Assembly: GCA_947479055.1 (NCBI GenBank) | Contig: CANJYE010000014.1 | Span: forward strand, 1 to 64,000 | DNA from: Erythrobacteraceae bacterium | GTDB taxonomy: Bacteria; Pseudomonadota; Alphaproteobacteria; Sphingomonadales; Sphingomonadaceae | Reading direction: 5' to 3' | DNA: 64,000 bases | In this document: piece by piece, positions 45,010-55,052 of the stretch | Position numbering within the stretch: position 1 is the first letter of the stretch | Layout: the number at the start of each line of letters is the position of its first letter | Notes under the pieces: generated by a model | What the model was told of the DNA's origin: nothing | The model's database searches: none | What the model saw: only the letters and a program-made list of their open reading frames with translations | Program-made: the position numbers and the translations under genes

Positions 45010-45022
45010 GCGGGAACAGGCG

Positions 45023-46174
45023 ATGGGAGAGAATTCGCCGCTGGCCGGCCTCAAGGTGATTGAGCTTGCACGGATTCTCGCCGGACCTTTCGCTTGCCAG
45101 ACTCTGGCCGATCTCGGCGCGGAAGTTATCAAGGTCGAAAGCCCGGCGGGAGACGATACCCGCAAATGGGGCCCGCCCTGGGTGATCCGCGACAATGGCG
45201 ACCGTGAATCCGCCTATTACCATGGCTGCAATCGCGGCAAGCAGGGCATCATTGCCGATTTCAACGACCCGGCCGACCTCGCGCTGGTCCGCCAGTTGTG
45301 CGCCGGTGCCGACGTGGTGGTCGAAAATTACAAGACCGGCACGCTGGCCCGCTTCGGGCTCGATTATGCCAGCCTTGCGGCCGACAATCCGGGGCTGGTC
45401 TATTGCTCGATCACCGGCTTCGGCCAGACCGGACCCTATGCCCAGCGGCCCGGCTATGATTTCGTCGCCCAGGCGATGAGCGGGTTCATGGCGCTGAACG
45501 GCGAGCCCGACGGCGTACCGATGAAAGCGGGGCTGGCGGTATCCGATCTGGTCTGCGGCCTTTATTCGACCATCGCCATCCAGTCCGCCCTGCTGATGCG
45601 CCAGCGCACCGGCCGCGGCCAGCAGATCGACATGGCGCTGCTCGATTGCTCGGTCAGCCTGTTGACCAACCAGGCGATCTATCAGCTCACCACCGGTGAA
45701 AATCCACCACGGATGGGCAATGCCCATGCCCAGCTCGCGCCCTATCAGGTCTATGCGGTGGCGGATGGCCATCTGATCCTGGCCCCCGGCAATGACGACC
45801 AGTTCCGCCGCCTGACCCGGATGATCGGACGCGAGGATCTGGCCAGCGACCCGCGCCTCCAGTCCAACGCCGGGCGGCTGGAACTGCGCGACTGGATGAA
45901 CGCCGAGATCGCGCGCGAAACCGTGCGCTTCACCCGGGCCGAACTGATGGCCGCCTGCGAGGCGCATGGCGTGCCCTTCGGCGCGGTGCACCAGCTGGAC
46001 GAAGTCTTCGCCGATCCGCAGGTGGTTGCCCGCGGCATGCAGATCGCGTTGCCCGGAGGCATTCCCGGGGTGCGCAGCCCCTTTGTCTTCTCCGATGCCG
46101 AGCTGGCGCTCGACAAACCCTCGCCCCGGCACGGCGAACACGATATGGCTGTGCGGGCAGATTCGGGCGATTGA
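45023..46174 (+). CDS. CaiB/BaiF (class III) CoA-transferase
   Basis: A 383-residue family III CoA-transferase, moving CoA between acyl-CoA and acid via an aspartyl anhydride. Landmarks are V-I-E-L-A-R-I-L-A-G-P-F (N-terminus), L-G-A-E-V-I-K-V-E, S-I-T-G-F-G-Q-T-G-P-Y and the catalytic Asp in A-V-S-D-L-V-C-G-L-Y near residue 170. The substrate is not evident (formyl-, succinyl-, bile-acid or fatty acyl-CoA types). It follows scoB by 13 bp, probably in the same transcript. Confidence 0.92.
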   Translation: MGENSPLAGLKVIELARILAGPFACQTLADLGAEVIKVESPAGDDTRKWGPPWVIRDNGDRESAYYHGCNRGKQGIIADFNDPADLALVRQLCAGADVVVENYKTGTLARFGLDYASLAADNPGLVYCSITGFGQTGPYAQRPGYDFVAQAMSGFMALNGEPDGVPMKAGLAVSDLVCGLYSTIAIQSALLMRQRTGRGQQIDMALLDCSVSLLTNQAIYQLTTGENPPRMGNAHAQLAPYQVYAVADGHLILAPGNDDQFRRLTRMIGREDLASDPRLQSNAGRLELRDWMNAEIARETVRFTRAELMAACEAHGVPFGAVHQLDEVFADPQVVARGMQIALPGGIPGVRSPFVFSDAELALDKPSPRHGEHDMAVRADSGD

Positions 46175-46228
46175 CCCGGAACAATGCCCAGGGCCGGCCC
46201 GACACGGCAAACAAGGAGAGACCCCACA

Positions 46229-46777
46229 ATGAGCACCCCCCTTCCCGATATCGCACTCACTCGCGGCGATGGCAGTCCCGACAGCCTGGCCGCCCATCGC
46301 GGCAATGTCCTGCTGGTGGTCAACACCGCGTCCAAATGCAGCCTGACCCCGCAATATGACGGTCTCGAAGCACTGCGGGCGAAATATGGCGCACGCGGAT
46401 TCGAGATACTGGGCTTCCCGGCCAATGATTTCGGCGCGCAGGAACCCGGCACCGATGACGAGATCCAGGAGTTCTGCCAGGTCAACTACAAGGTCAGCTT
46501 CCCGCTGTTCAGGAAGGACACGGTGGTCGGCCCCGACAAGCAGCCGCTCTATGCCGCACTGACCGCCGCCGCGCCGGAAAAGCAGGGCGACGCCGCCGCC
46601 TGGCGCAAACTGCTGTCCGACCACGGCATGACGCCCAATGCCGACCCGGAAGTGCTGTGGAACTTCGAAAAGTTCCTGATCAACCGCGACGGCAGCGTTG
46701 CGGGCCGTTTTTCGCCCAATGTCGCGCCGGATGACACGGCACTGGTCGGGGCGATCGAGACCGCACTGGGCGCCTGA
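46229..46777 (+). CDS. Glutathione peroxidase-family thiol peroxidase
   Basis: A 182-residue peroxide-reducing enzyme. ATG 46229 follows AAGGAGAG. The catalytic Cys lies in N-T-A-S-K-C-S-L-T, with the other tetrad members Gln (F-G-A-Q-E-P-G) and Trp-Asn (V-L-W-N-F-E-K-F). The usual F-P-C-N-Q-F is F-P-A-N-D-F here, so the alternative Cys in E-F-C-Q-V-N-Y is the likely resolving residue, implying thioredoxin rather than glutathione as reductant. The position after the CoA-transferase is not obviously functional; 54 bp separate them. Confidence 0.92.
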   Translation: MSTPLPDIALTRGDGSPDSLAAHRGNVLLVVNTASKCSLTPQYDGLEALRAKYGARGFEILGFPANDFGAQEPGTDDEIQEFCQVNYKVSFPLFRKDTVVGPDKQPLYAALTAAAPEKQGDAAAWRKLLSDHGMTPNADPEVLWNFEKFLINRDGSVAGRFSPNVAPDDTALVGAIETALGA

Positions 46778-46801
46778 ACAATCTGCGGGCGGTCGCTGGT
46801 G

Positions 46802-48010
46802 TCAGGCCAGTGCCGTCTTCAGCGCATCGGCCAGATCGGTCTTTTCCCACGGGAAGAAATCGCCTTCGGGCGTCCGGCCGAAATGGCCATAGGCAGCCGT
46901 CTTGCGATAGATCGGCTTGTTGAGGCCGAGATGGGTGCGGATAGCGCGCGGGGTCAGGCCGCCGAGCGCTTCCATGCCCATGATCGCCGCTTCGATCCGG
47001 TCATCGCCGACTGTGCCCGTGCCGTGGGTATCGACATAGAGCGAAAGCGGCTTTGACACACCGATGGCATAGGCCAGCTGGATCGTGCAGCGCCTGGCAA
47101 GCCCCGCCGCAACGATGTTCTTGGCCAGATAGCGGGTGATATAGGCCGCCGAACGATCGACCTTGGTCGGGTCCTTGCCCGAGAATGCACCGCCGCCATG
47201 CGGAGCCGCGCCGCCATAGGTATCGACGATGATCTTGCGCCCGGTCAGGCCGGCGTCGCCATCCGGCCCGCCGATCTCGAAGCTGCCGGTGGGATTGATG
47301 TGATATTCGGTCGCGTCCGAAAGCATGCTCGCGGGCAGCACATCGGCCACCACCTTCTTTACATAGGCCTTGAGTTCGGCCTCCTTCGCGCCCGCATCAT
47401 AGCCCGCCGCGTGCTGGGTCGAGACGACGATGGCAGTGGCGGCCACGGGCTGGCCATTCTCGAAACGCAGCGTGACCTGGCTCTTGGCATCGGGTTCCAG
47501 GAAGGGTGCCGCGCCGGAATGACGATCGGCAGCCATCCGTTCGAGGATCTTGTGGCTGTAATAGAGCGTCGCGGGCATCAGGTCGGGCGTCTCGTCGCAA
47601 GCGAAGCCGAACATGATGCCCTGGTCGCCCGCGCCTTCATCCTTGTTGCCAGATGCATCCACGCCTTGCGCGATATGCGCAGACTGGCCGTGGAGGTGGT
47701 TCTCGAAAATCAGCGTCTCCCAGTGGAAGCCGGCCTGCTCGTAACCGATGTCCTTGACTACATTGCGCACCGTCTGCTGGATCTCGTCGAGCGCGCCGGG
47801 TGCCCATTCACCTTTTTCGAACACGCCCTTGCAGCGGATTTCACCCGCAAGCACGACCAGTTGGGTCGTGGTCAGCGTCTCGCAGGCCACGCGCGCCTCG
47901 GGATCCTTGGACAGGAACAGATCGACGATGGAATCGGAGATCTGGTCGGACACCTTGTCCGGATGACCTTCGGAGACGCTTTCGGACGTAAACAGATAAT
48001 TGGCGCGCAT
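46802..48010 (-). CDS. metK: S-adenosylmethionine synthetase
   Basis: Makes SAM from methionine and ATP; 402 residues from ATG 48010 ([19 protein letters not shown]). Signatures are [15 protein letters not shown] and the phosphate loop G-G-G-A-F-S-G-K-D. The frame stays open far upstream but only as unrelated sequence. The leader has GGTCA ... TGACC complementarity around a G-rich ribosome site, but no SAM riboswitch class could be assigned. It is downstream of lnt, 50 bp away. Confidence 0.97.
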   Translation of the reverse strand: MRANYLFTSESVSEGHPDKVSDQISDSIVDLFLSKDPEARVACETLTTTQLVVLAGEIRCKGVFEKGEWAPGALDEIQQTVRNVVKDIGYEQAGFHWETLIFENHLHGQSAHIAQGVDASGNKDEGAGDQGIMFGFACDETPDLMPATLYYSHKILERMAADRHSGAAPFLEPDAKSQVTLRFENGQPVAATAIVVSTQHAAGYDAGAKEAELKAYVKKVVADVLPASMLSDATEYHINPTGSFEIGGPDGDAGLTGRKIIVDTYGGAAPHGGGAFSGKDPTKVDRSAAYITRYLAKNIVAAGLARRCTIQLAYAIGVSKPLSLYVDTHGTGTVGDDRIEAAIMGMEALGGLTPRAIRTHLGLNKPIYRKTAAYGHFGRTPEGDFFPWEKTDLADALKTALA

Positions 48011-48060
48011 AGGGGTCACATGCTCCCGGGAAAGCAGGGGGTTTGCTCTGACCAGAGTCT

Positions 48061-49641
48061 CTAACGAGCCGCGCGCCGCGTTGCAACAAAGGCCAGTGTC
48101 AGCAAGAGAATTGCCCAGCCCAGCGGCAGGATATTGCCAAGTTTCGCGAACAGGGTCGGGGGCGCGGCAGGCGGCACGAGCGTATCGATCCGCCCCGCCA
48201 CATGGCCTGGCAGATGGGCACGCACGATCCCGCGTGCATCGATCACCGCGCTGATCCCGGTGGTAGTGCCGCGCAGCACCGGCAGGCCTTCCTCGATCGC
48301 GCGCAGGCGGGCCTGAGCGAGGTGCTGGGGCGGCCCCCAACTGCCGAACCAGCCGTCGTTCGAAGGGTTGAAGATGTAGTCCGGGCGATTGGTCCGATCG
48401 ACCACTTCGCCCGAAAAGACGATTTCGTAGCAGACCTGGATACCGGCCTTCCCCCAGGATCCGAGATCGAGCGTCCGAGGGCCGGGGCCGGGCAAGAAGT
48501 CCAGCGCGCCCGGAACCAGGCGGCTTGCCCCGAGCGGCTCCAGCAGCCAGCGCAGCGGGAGATATTCGCCGTAGGGAACCAGATGGGCCTTCGCATAGAC
48601 GGCCCGAACTGCGCCATTGCTGTCGATTGCGGTTACGGCGTTGCGGGCGCCGACAATCTGGTTGTTGCGGATTTCCAGGTCGACGAGGCCGGTCATCAGC
48701 AGGCTGCCGGGGCCGATCTTGCTGCCGATCGCCTCGCGCGATGAGGCGGGACCGGTCATATCGCCCGCCGCGCCATAGTAATCCTGCGGCAGGGCATCGA
48801 GCAGGTAATAAGGCGTGCCGGACTCGGGCCAGAGCACCAGCCGGGTCTGACCGGGCCGGACCGGCAGGCTGAGTGCTTCCGTCCGCTTGGATTGATCCCC
48901 GAAATGGTCGGGATCATTGAGCTGATCCTGCGGCGTATCGGGCTGGACGAGGGTGACATGGAGTTGCCCTGCGGGACCCGGGCCGGCAGGCCAGAGCATG
49001 GCAGCCAGCACCAGACCCCCCAGCAAGCCCAATCTCGCTACCTGCCGCTGGCGGGCCAGCAACCAGCCTGCCCCCGCCAGCCCGACCGCCAGGCCGGACA
49101 AGCCATAGGTGCCCAGCCATGGCGCCAGCACGGCCAGCCCCTGCGCCCGGTAATCGCCCAGCAGCACAATCCCTAACGGGTTCCAGGCAAAGCCGGTGAA
49201 CACCCAGCTGCGCAGCCATTCGGCGATGATCCAGCAGCCCGAAAACGCCAGTACCAAAGCTCCGCCATCAGCCCTGCCGACAATCCCGCGCGCTCCGGCC
49301 GCAGCCAGGGCAGGATAGGCCGCGAGATAGAGTGCCAGCAGCGGCACCGCCAGCCAGCCGAGGAAGGCCGGCATCTCAGCCTGAAAGGAAAAAGCAGTGG
49401 CGATCCAGCCATTGCCGACAGAGAAATGGGCAAACCCGAACAGCCAGCCCCACAGCCCGGCCCGCCGCCAGCCGCCCGCCTTGCCGAGCAGGCCAATGAA
49501 GGCGGCCATCGCGACCAGCGCGAGCGGCCAAAGTGCGAGCGGGCGAAATCCCAGCGCCGATAGGGCGCCGAGGCCCAGCGAGGCCAGGCGGGGGTGCGCT
49601 ACCAGCCAGCGCAGCGAGGAAGCGAGCTTCGCTTGTGGCAT
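48061..49641 (-). CDS. lnt: Apolipoprotein N-acyltransferase
   Basis: Inner-membrane enzyme that adds the third acyl chain to lipoproteins. It has 526 residues from ATG 49641; a GTG three codons earlier is possible. The N-terminal half has six or so membrane segments, followed by a periplasmic nitrilase domain with the catalytic Glu in L-W-P-E-S-G-T-P, Lys in [11 protein letters not shown] and Cys in Q-V-C-Y-E-I-V-F, and a last membrane segment. The alphaproteobacterial order is often ybeX-lnt-metK; here a DUF4167 gene precedes it. Confidence 0.95.
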   Translation of the reverse strand: MPQAKLASSLRWLVAHPRLASLGLGALSALGFRPLALWPLALVAMAAFIGLLGKAGGWRRAGLWGWLFGFAHFSVGNGWIATAFSFQAEMPAFLGWLAVPLLALYLAAYPALAAAGARGIVGRADGGALVLAFSGCWIIAEWLRSWVFTGFAWNPLGIVLLGDYRAQGLAVLAPWLGTYGLSGLAVGLAGAGWLLARQRQVARLGLLGGLVLAAMLWPAGPGPAGQLHVTLVQPDTPQDQLNDPDHFGDQSKRTEALSLPVRPGQTRLVLWPESGTPYYLLDALPQDYYGAAGDMTGPASSREAIGSKIGPGSLLMTGLVDLEIRNNQIVGARNAVTAIDSNGAVRAVYAKAHLVPYGEYLPLRWLLEPLGASRLVPGALDFLPGPGPRTLDLGSWGKAGIQVCYEIVFSGEVVDRTNRPDYIFNPSNDGWFGSWGPPQHLAQARLRAIEEGLPVLRGTTTGISAVIDARGIVRAHLPGHVAGRIDTLVPPAAPPTLFAKLGNILPLGWAILLLTLAFVATRRAAR

Positions 49642-49672
49642 GGCCTGCACCGGGGCAGCGGATCAGCTGGCG

Positions 49673-50494
49673 TCAGCCGATCTGTTCAAGCACTTCGCCA
49701 CCTTCATCGCCATCGCTGCGAGGGCGGCGGGCACGGCGGCGGGGCTTGGGAGCCTCGGCAGCTTCCGCAGCTTCTGCATCGCTAGCGCCAGTGCCGATGC
49801 CAGAACCGATCGACGGCGGCAGGATCGACGGATCGAGCACCGGAGCAGCTTCGTCCTCGCCCGCATTGTCGCGCGGCTTGCGCGGCCGACGCAATTCGCC
49901 GCGAATGCGATCCCCACGTTCGGGGCGCTCGGCCCGCTCGGGGCGTTCCACAGCTTCGACAGGCTCGACGCGCGCAGGCCTTTCGGGGCGTTCAGGGCGC
50001 TCCTGCCGTTCCTGACGCTCGGGTCGTTCCTGGCGCTCGGGCCGTTCCGCCCGCTCGCCGCGATTGTCACGGGTGAAGGGATTGGCCGCAGGCTCGTATT
50101 CGCCGCCGGCAGAGGATTCCGCCGTATCGCCATCATCGCCGAAGCGGTCGTCATCGAAGCGATCATCGCGGCGGCGGAAATCGTCCTCGCCGCCATCGCC
50201 GGCCGAATCCTGGCCGCGTTCATTGTCGCGCCGGGGCCGCATTTCATCCTTCGGCGACCGGCTGTCCGCGATCACGCGGAAATAATGGTCGGCAAACTGG
50301 AGGTAATATTCCGCCTGGACGCGATCGCCGTTGAGCGAGGAGTCCTGCGCCAGCTTGCGGTATTTCTCCAGCATCTGCGGCGCATTGCCCCGCGCGCGAC
50401 TGTCGATCCGGTTGAGCTGGCTGCCGCCTTGCGAACGATTGTTGCCACGGCCGCGACGGCGGTTGTTATTGTTGCCACGAATGTTGTTATTCAA
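49673..50494 (-). CDS. DUF4167 domain protein with charged repeat tail
   Basis: A 273-residue protein typical of Alphaproteobacteria. The N-terminus is Asn/Arg/Gly-rich (R-R-R-G-R-G-N-N-R), then the conserved DUF4167 block (about 30-82: A-R-G-N-A-P-Q-M-L-E-K-Y and A-E-Y-Y-L-Q-F-A-D-H-Y). The remainder is disordered: an acidic Arg/Asp stretch, tandem E-R-P-E-R-Q units (about 150-200) and a basic R-R-R-A-R-R end. It probably binds nucleic acid or ribosomes; function not established. Upstream (50495-50689) the leader contains an 8-bp hairpin gcagatgg-tccc-ccatctgc. Confidence 0.88.
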   Translation of the reverse strand: MNNNIRGNNNNRRRGRGNNRSQGGSQLNRIDSRARGNAPQMLEKYRKLAQDSSLNGDRVQAEYYLQFADHYFRVIADSRSPKDEMRPRRDNERGQDSAGDGGEDDFRRRDDRFDDDRFGDDGDTAESSAGGEYEPAANPFTRDNRGERAERPERQERPERQERQERPERPERPARVEPVEAVERPERAERPERGDRIRGELRRPRKPRDNAGEDEAAPVLDPSILPPSIGSGIGTGASDAEAAEAAEAPKPRRRARRPRSDGDEGGEVLEQIG

Positions 50495-50689
50495 GGGAAA
50501 TCACTTCCTCAATTGGGACCCGGCCGCCAGACGGCCTATCGGTCACATGTCCCCGCGCCAACGCCCGCACCGGGGCAGATGGTCCCCCATCTGCAAGCAA
50601 GCCGCATATACGAGCGGAAAGTTAGGCAAATGTTGGAACTGTCGCTGGCGGCAAGGGAAACATGCGTCCTCGCCACCGCTACAATCCGG

Positions 50690-51541
50690 TTAGCCGCGAT
50701 TCCCGGCCTTGCCAAGCCCTATTTCCAGCACAAGCACGCGCGGCCTTGCGCCAAGGTCGCGGTGGAGGCTTGCGGAAAGGTCCGCTGCGCCTGCTATCGC
50801 CGTCACCGCCTCGGCCTGGCTGGCGCCAATTTCGACAACCGCCTTGCCGCCCGGCGCCAGTAGCCCCGGCAATTGCGGGATCAGCAGGCGGTAATCATCC
50901 AGCCCCTCCGGCCCGGCGAACAGCGCACCGGCTGGCTCGAACTGCCGGACGGAGCGGGCAAGCACTGCAGCCTCCTCGACATAGGGCGGATTGGCAAGGA
51001 TGAGGTCGAAGCTGCCCAGATCAGCGGCCCAGCCCGGAACGGACCAGTCGGCTGGAACCATCCGCGCCCGGTCCGCCAGCCCCAGCCGCGCGGCATTGGC
51101 GGCGGCCACTGTCAGCGCGGCGGGCGAGCGATCGATGCCGATGCCTTCGGCGCGGGGCCGTTCCGCCAGCACCGACAGCAGCAACGCGCCCGAACCCGTA
51201 CCGCAATCGAGCACGCGGGCGGGGGCGGGGCAGGCCGCCAGCGCCGCCTCGACCAGTGTTTCGCTATCTGCGCGCGGGATCAGCACATCGGCATTGACCA
51301 GGAATTCCAGGCCATGGAATTCCTGGCGGCCCAGGATATGGGCAACGGGCTCCTGCCCCATCCTTCGTGCGAGCAGGGGCGCGAAGCCAGCCGGGACCGC
51401 CGCGCCGCCATGGCGCAGCAGCAGCTCCGAGCGGGACACACCCAGCGCTTGGGCCATCAGCAGTTCGGCGTCGAGCCGGGCGGTATCGGAAAATTGTGCC
51501 AGCGCGCAGGCGGCTTCGCGCAGCGTGTCGGCGATGGTCAT
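50690..51541 (-). CDS. prmC: Peptide chain release factor N5-glutamine methyltransferase
   Basis: Methylates the Gln of the GGQ motif in release factors. It has 283 residues from ATG 51541; an earlier frame extension overlaps prfA and lacks support. The PrmC N-terminal helical domain is followed by the Rossmann methyltransferase fold: V-L-D-C-G-T-G-S-G-A and the defining N-P-P-Y (I-L-A-N-P-P-Y-V-E-E). It is directly downstream of prfA, its substrate gene, 1 bp apart. Confidence 0.95.
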   Translation of the reverse strand: MTIADTLREAACALAQFSDTARLDAELLMAQALGVSRSELLLRHGGAAVPAGFAPLLARRMGQEPVAHILGRQEFHGLEFLVNADVLIPRADSETLVEAALAACPAPARVLDCGTGSGALLLSVLAERPRAEGIGIDRSPAALTVAAANAARLGLADRARMVPADWSVPGWAADLGSFDLILANPPYVEEAAVLARSVRQFEPAGALFAGPEGLDDYRLLIPQLPGLLAPGGKAVVEIGASQAEAVTAIAGAADLSASLHRDLGARPRVLVLEIGLGKAGNRG

Positions 51542-51542
51542 G

Positions 51543-52613
51543 TCACTCACCCACGGAGGCGAGGCGCTTGGCTTCATCCTCGGCGATCAGCGCGTCGATC
51601 AGCTCGCCCAGACCCGGGCCTTCGAGAATTTCGGGCAGGCGGTGCAGGGTCAGATTGATGCGGTGGTCGGTGACGCGGCCTTGCGGGAAATTATAAGTGC
51701 GGATGCGTTCGGACCGGTCGCCCGAACCGACCATTGCCTTGCGCGCCTCAGCCTCCGCACCCTGCGCCTGCGCCCGCTTGAGATCGTAGAGCCTCGTGCG
51801 CAGCACCTGCATCGCCTTGGCCTTGTTCTTGTGCTGGCTGCGCTCGTCCTGCTGGATCACGACCAGCCCGGTCGGCAGGTGGGTGATCCGCACTGCCGAA
51901 TCGGTGGTGTTGACATGCTGCCCGCCCGCGCCCGAGGCGCGATAGATATCGATCTTGAGGTCCTTGTCCTCGATCTGGACATCGACTTCGCTCGGTTCGG
52001 GCAGCACCGCCACGGTGGCGGCGGAGGTGTGGATGCGCCCGCCGCTCTCGGTCACCGGCACGCGCTGGACCCGGTGGACACCGCTTTCGAACTTCAGTTT
52101 GGCGAACACGCCGGTGCCGGCGATGTTGGCGACCACTTCCTTGAACCCGCCGATATCGGAGGCGTTGGCGCTGATCACCTCGACTTTCCAGCCTCGCTCG
52201 GCGGCATAGCGCTCGTACATCCGGAACAGGTCGGCGGCGAACAGCGCGGCTTCATCGCCGCCCGTCCCGGCCCGGATTTCGAGCATGGCGGGCCGCGCAT
52301 CAGCCGAATCGCGCGGCAGCATGGCGACGGCCAGCAGGCGCTCGGCCTCGGGCAACTCGCTGCGGATGCGGGCGATCTCCTCCTCGGCCAGCGCGCGCAT
52401 GTCGGGATCCGGCTCGGACAGGGCAGCAAGGCTGTTCAGCTCCCCGCGCATCAGCGCAACTTCGCCAGCCGCCTTCGCCACCGGCTCCAGCTCGGCATAA
52501 TCGCGGCTGGCGGCGACGAACTCCTCGCCCTCCAGCGTGCCGGAAGCAAGCCGCGCCTCCAGCTCGGCGAAGCGTGCGGCGATCTGGGCCAGGCGGGTGT
52601 CGGAGATGGTCAT
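51543..52613 (-). CDS. prfA: Peptide chain release factor 1
   Basis: Recognises UAA and UAG stop codons; 356 residues from ATG 52613 ([11 protein letters not shown]). The GGQ hydrolysis motif is in [14 protein letters not shown], and the [15 protein letters not shown] block is intact. The stop-codon recognition region (P-V-T-E-S-G-G) is canonical RF1. Since RF1 reads UAG, the amber codon in the CDC48-like gene should be an efficient stop. Confidence 0.97.
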   Translation of the reverse strand: MTISDTRLAQIAARFAELEARLASGTLEGEEFVAASRDYAELEPVAKAAGEVALMRGELNSLAALSEPDPDMRALAEEEIARIRSELPEAERLLAVAMLPRDSADARPAMLEIRAGTGGDEAALFAADLFRMYERYAAERGWKVEVISANASDIGGFKEVVANIAGTGVFAKLKFESGVHRVQRVPVTESGGRIHTSAATVAVLPEPSEVDVQIEDKDLKIDIYRASGAGGQHVNTTDSAVRITHLPTGLVVIQQDERSQHKNKAKAMQVLRTRLYDLKRAQAQGAEAEARKAMVGSGDRSERIRTYNFPQGRVTDHRINLTLHRLPEILEGPGLGELIDALIAEDEAKRLASVGE

Positions 52614-52624
52614 GCTGCCAACCG

Positions 52625-52809
52625 CCCCCTTCCCCCTTGATGGGGGAAGGATACGAAGACTTGGCGCCGAAGGCACCTAGGCGAAGTTGGATTGGGGTGA
52701 GCGGACGTTCCGCCCAGTGTCCGGCGCAGAGCGCACCCCCTCCCAACTACGGCTAGCGAACAAGTCCGCAAGCCTGCGTATCCCTCCCCCATCAAGGGGG
52801 AGGGGCAGG
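52625..52809. repeat. Long imperfect inverted repeat element between prfA and hisS
   Basis: Two inverted copies of a G/C palindrome frame it: tcccccttgatgggggaagg at 52631 and its near-complement ending 52809 (ctcccccatcaagggggag). The bases inside also pair in part (acttgg ... gaagttgg ... ggggtga against the mirror side), giving arms of roughly 80 bases. No gene lies inside. It looks like an interspersed palindromic element. Confidence 0.6.
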
Positions 52810-52833
52810 TTGCGTGAAACCTCGAGCCAAACC

Positions 52834-52924
52834 CGTCATGCTGAACTCGTTTCAGCATCCATCGCGCCCCACGAACCGACGGCCCGAAAGGCGAAATGGA
52901 CCCTGAAACAAGTTCAGGGTGACG
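52834..52924. repeat. Double-hairpin interspersed repeat with covarying stems
   Basis: Hairpin 1 is ATGCTGAA-ctcgt-TTCAGCAT (52838-52858); hairpin 2 is ACCCTGAA-acaag-TTCAGGGT (52900-52920). Both sit in the inverted frame cgtca..tccat / atgga..tgacg. The stems differ at two positions with matching changes on both sides. It ends 24 bp before the hisS stop. The cgtcatnctgaac / gttcagggtgacg pattern is a repeat type I associate with Sphingomonadales genomes; copy number cannot be checked here. Confidence 0.65.
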
Positions 52925-52947
52925 CTGGGGGCAGGCACTACGTGACT

Positions 52948-54291
52948 TCATGCCTCACTCGAAAGCAACGAAATCGTGCCTCCATTCTGCACGGTCTGGC
53001 TCCAAAGCGCATCGCTAATTTTGAAGACGCTACGCAATAGGTTGCGCGGTGATCCCAACAACGCGCTGCTGAGTACTTCTGTATCCGACGCCAGCGCCTT
53101 CACCGTGAGTCTTCCCACTTCGCCCGCAGCGTATGGTTCCTTTAAAACCAGAATCATAGTCGGATTGGTCTTTATCGCCCGATCATAGCGCTTTTTGACT
53201 GCGCCAGTATCATAGACCAAAGTCGGCCCCCCGCTCTGCCTTATTGCCTTGGCGAGCAGAGTAGCTATGTTGAAAAATCGCTGCTGAGAGCTTTCTACAA
53301 CGATTGCTATAACTTGCTGCGTTACACCGGGCTCCCCCACAAGCATCGCCAGCCGCTCGATGCCCGCCGCCCAGCCGACGGCCGGGGTGGGCGCGCCGCC
53401 GAGGCTTTCCATCAGCCCGTCATAGCGCCCGCCGCCCAGCACGGTGCCCTGCGCGCCCAGTAGATCCGTCACGAACTCAAACGCCGTGTGGCGGTAATAA
53501 TCCAGCCCGCGCACCAGTGACGGAGCGCGGGTCCATTTCACGTCCGCCGCATCCAGCCCGGCTGTCACCTGCCCGAAGAAATCCTGTGCTTCCCCGCTCA
53601 GATAATCGTCGATCTTCGGCGCGTCGGCGGTCAACGGCTTGTCGCGCGGGTCCTTGCTGTCGAGGATGCGCAGCGGGTTGCGTTCCAGCCGGTCCTGGCT
53701 GTCCTCGCTCAGGTGCGCGCGGTGATCGCGGAAATAGCCGACCAGCGCCGCGCGCCATGCCTCGCGGCTGTCATTGTCACCCAGCGTGTTGAGATGCAGC
53801 GTCACGCCGTCCGCTACGCCCAATTCCTTGAGCAGCTGGTCGGCCATCACCAGCAGTTCGACATCCGCCTGCGGTTCGGCCGCGCCGATCACTTCGGCGT
53901 CGATCTGGTGGAACTGGCGGTAACGGCCCTTCTGCGGGCGTTCATAGCGGAACAGCGGGCCGTGGGTGGCCACTTTCAGCGGGGCATATTGCTGCCAGCC
54001 ATCGGTGAGATAGGCGCGGGCGATCCCGGCGGTGAATTCCGGGCGCAGCGTCAGCGATTCCCCGCCGCGATCCTCGAAAGAATACATTTCCTTGGAAACC
54101 ACGTCGGTCGTCTCGCCGATCGAGCGGGAGAACACCTCGGTCTTTTCAAACACCGGCATTTCCACGCGGCGGAAGCGGTAGAGCTTTCGCACCCGCTCGA
54201 AGGTTTCGACCACGAAGGCGAAAGCCTCCGCCTCTGCGCCGAAGATGTCCTGGGTGCCGCGAATGGGCCGGGGAGTTTCGATCTTAGCCAT
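52948..54291 (-). CDS. hisS: Histidine--tRNA ligase with divergent C-terminal domain
   Basis: Charges tRNA-His. It has 447 residues from ATG 54291 ([17 protein letters not shown]). The class II catalytic core is normal: motif 2 [13 protein letters not shown], the histidine loop and motif 3 G-W-A-A-G-I-E-R-L. From about residue 319 the anticodon-binding part is unusual: it is longer than normal (about 125 residues) and weakly conserved ([10 protein letters not shown] near K-K-A-like positions). Its DNA (52948-53335) is clearly less GC-rich than the rest of the gene. This could be a recombined or fast-evolving domain; the reading frame is intact. Confidence 0.9.
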   Translation of the reverse strand: MAKIETPRPIRGTQDIFGAEAEAFAFVVETFERVRKLYRFRRVEMPVFEKTEVFSRSIGETTDVVSKEMYSFEDRGGESLTLRPEFTAGIARAYLTDGWQQYAPLKVATHGPLFRYERPQKGRYRQFHQIDAEVIGAAEPQADVELLVMADQLLKELGVADGVTLHLNTLGDNDSREAWRAALVGYFRDHRAHLSEDSQDRLERNPLRILDSKDPRDKPLTADAPKIDDYLSGEAQDFFGQVTAGLDAADVKWTRAPSLVRGLDYYRHTAFEFVTDLLGAQGTVLGGGRYDGLMESLGGAPTPAVGWAAGIERLAMLVGEPGVTQQVIAIVVESSQQRFFNIATLLAKAIRQSGGPTLVYDTGAVKKRYDRAIKTNPTMILVLKEPYAAGEVGRLTVKALASDTEVLSSALLGSPRNLLRSVFKISDALWSQTVQNGGTISLLSSEA

Positions 54292-54497
54292 GGGCGCGCG
54301 TTTAACGCAATTCAGGAAAAACGAAAGACAAGCCGAGGCTGACTGACGTCGCCGTATTTTATGCTGCATTGCAAAATCCGCACTCGCCAAGCGGCGCGCG
54401 CTGGGCTACCGGCGCGACAACCACTCAAAAGAGGGGAGGATGTCGGTACACCGGGCCCGTGGGCGGGGCCATGCTGTTATGATGGAACGATATTTTC

Positions 54498-55034
54498 ATG
54501 CGCATCGACATGATCCCCATCGGGGATAATCCTCCCGAAAGCCTCAATGTCATCATCGAAGTGCCGCTGGGCGGCGAGCCGGTGAAATATGAATTCGACA
54601 AGGCATCCGGCGCCCTGTTCGTGGACCGGATCCTGCACACGCCGATGCGCTATCCCGCCAATTACGGCTTCGTGCCGCACACGCTCTCGCCCGATGGCGA
54701 TCCGCTCGACGCGCTGGTGGTGGCCCGCTCGCCCTTCGTTCCCGGCTGCGTCGTGCGCGTCCGCCCGATCGCGGTGCTGAACCTGGAAGACGAGCACGGC
54801 GGCGACGAGAAGCTGATCTGCGTGCCTGATGACGCCACCTTCCCCTATTATGCCAATGTGGTGGAAAAGGATGATTTGCCCGAAATCGTGTTCAGCCAGA
54901 TCGAACACTTCTTCACCCACTACAAGGACCTGGAAGACGAAAAATGGGTCCGCATCGGCACCTGGGGCGGCGCGGCAGAAGCCAAGCGCGTGACGATCGA
55001 GGCGATCGAACGGGCGAAGGCGGTCAAGGGCTGA
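54498..55034 (+). CDS. ppa: Inorganic pyrophosphatase
   Basis: Hydrolyses pyrophosphate to phosphate, driving biosynthetic reactions. The 178-residue length is typical of family I hexameric enzymes. Metal-binding Asp residues lie in D-G-D-P-L-D-A-L-V (near residue 71), with the Y-P-A-N-Y-G-F-V-P segment before it and the K-D-L-E-D-E-K-W lysine later. Divergent from hisS (206 bp); convergent with pmbA. Confidence 0.97.
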   Translation: MRIDMIPIGDNPPESLNVIIEVPLGGEPVKYEFDKASGALFVDRILHTPMRYPANYGFVPHTLSPDGDPLDALVVARSPFVPGCVVRVRPIAVLNLEDEHGGDEKLICVPDDATFPYYANVVEKDDLPEIVFSQIEHFFTHYKDLEDEKWVRIGTWGGAAEAKRVTIEAIERAKAVKG

Positions 55035-55052
55035 AACTGGCGGTGGCGGGCC

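Noticed and set aside
48011-48060. SAM-sensing riboswitch upstream of metK
   Set aside because: There is a GGTCA..TGACC complementarity and a G-rich ribosome site, but the core sequences of SAM-I, SAM-II and SAM/SAH classes are not recognisable; a covariance search would decide.
54292-54497. Possible small gene between hisS and ppa
   Set aside because: No start with a ribosome site and no plausible frame; the AT-rich part near 54340-54375 may hold promoters for the divergent genes.
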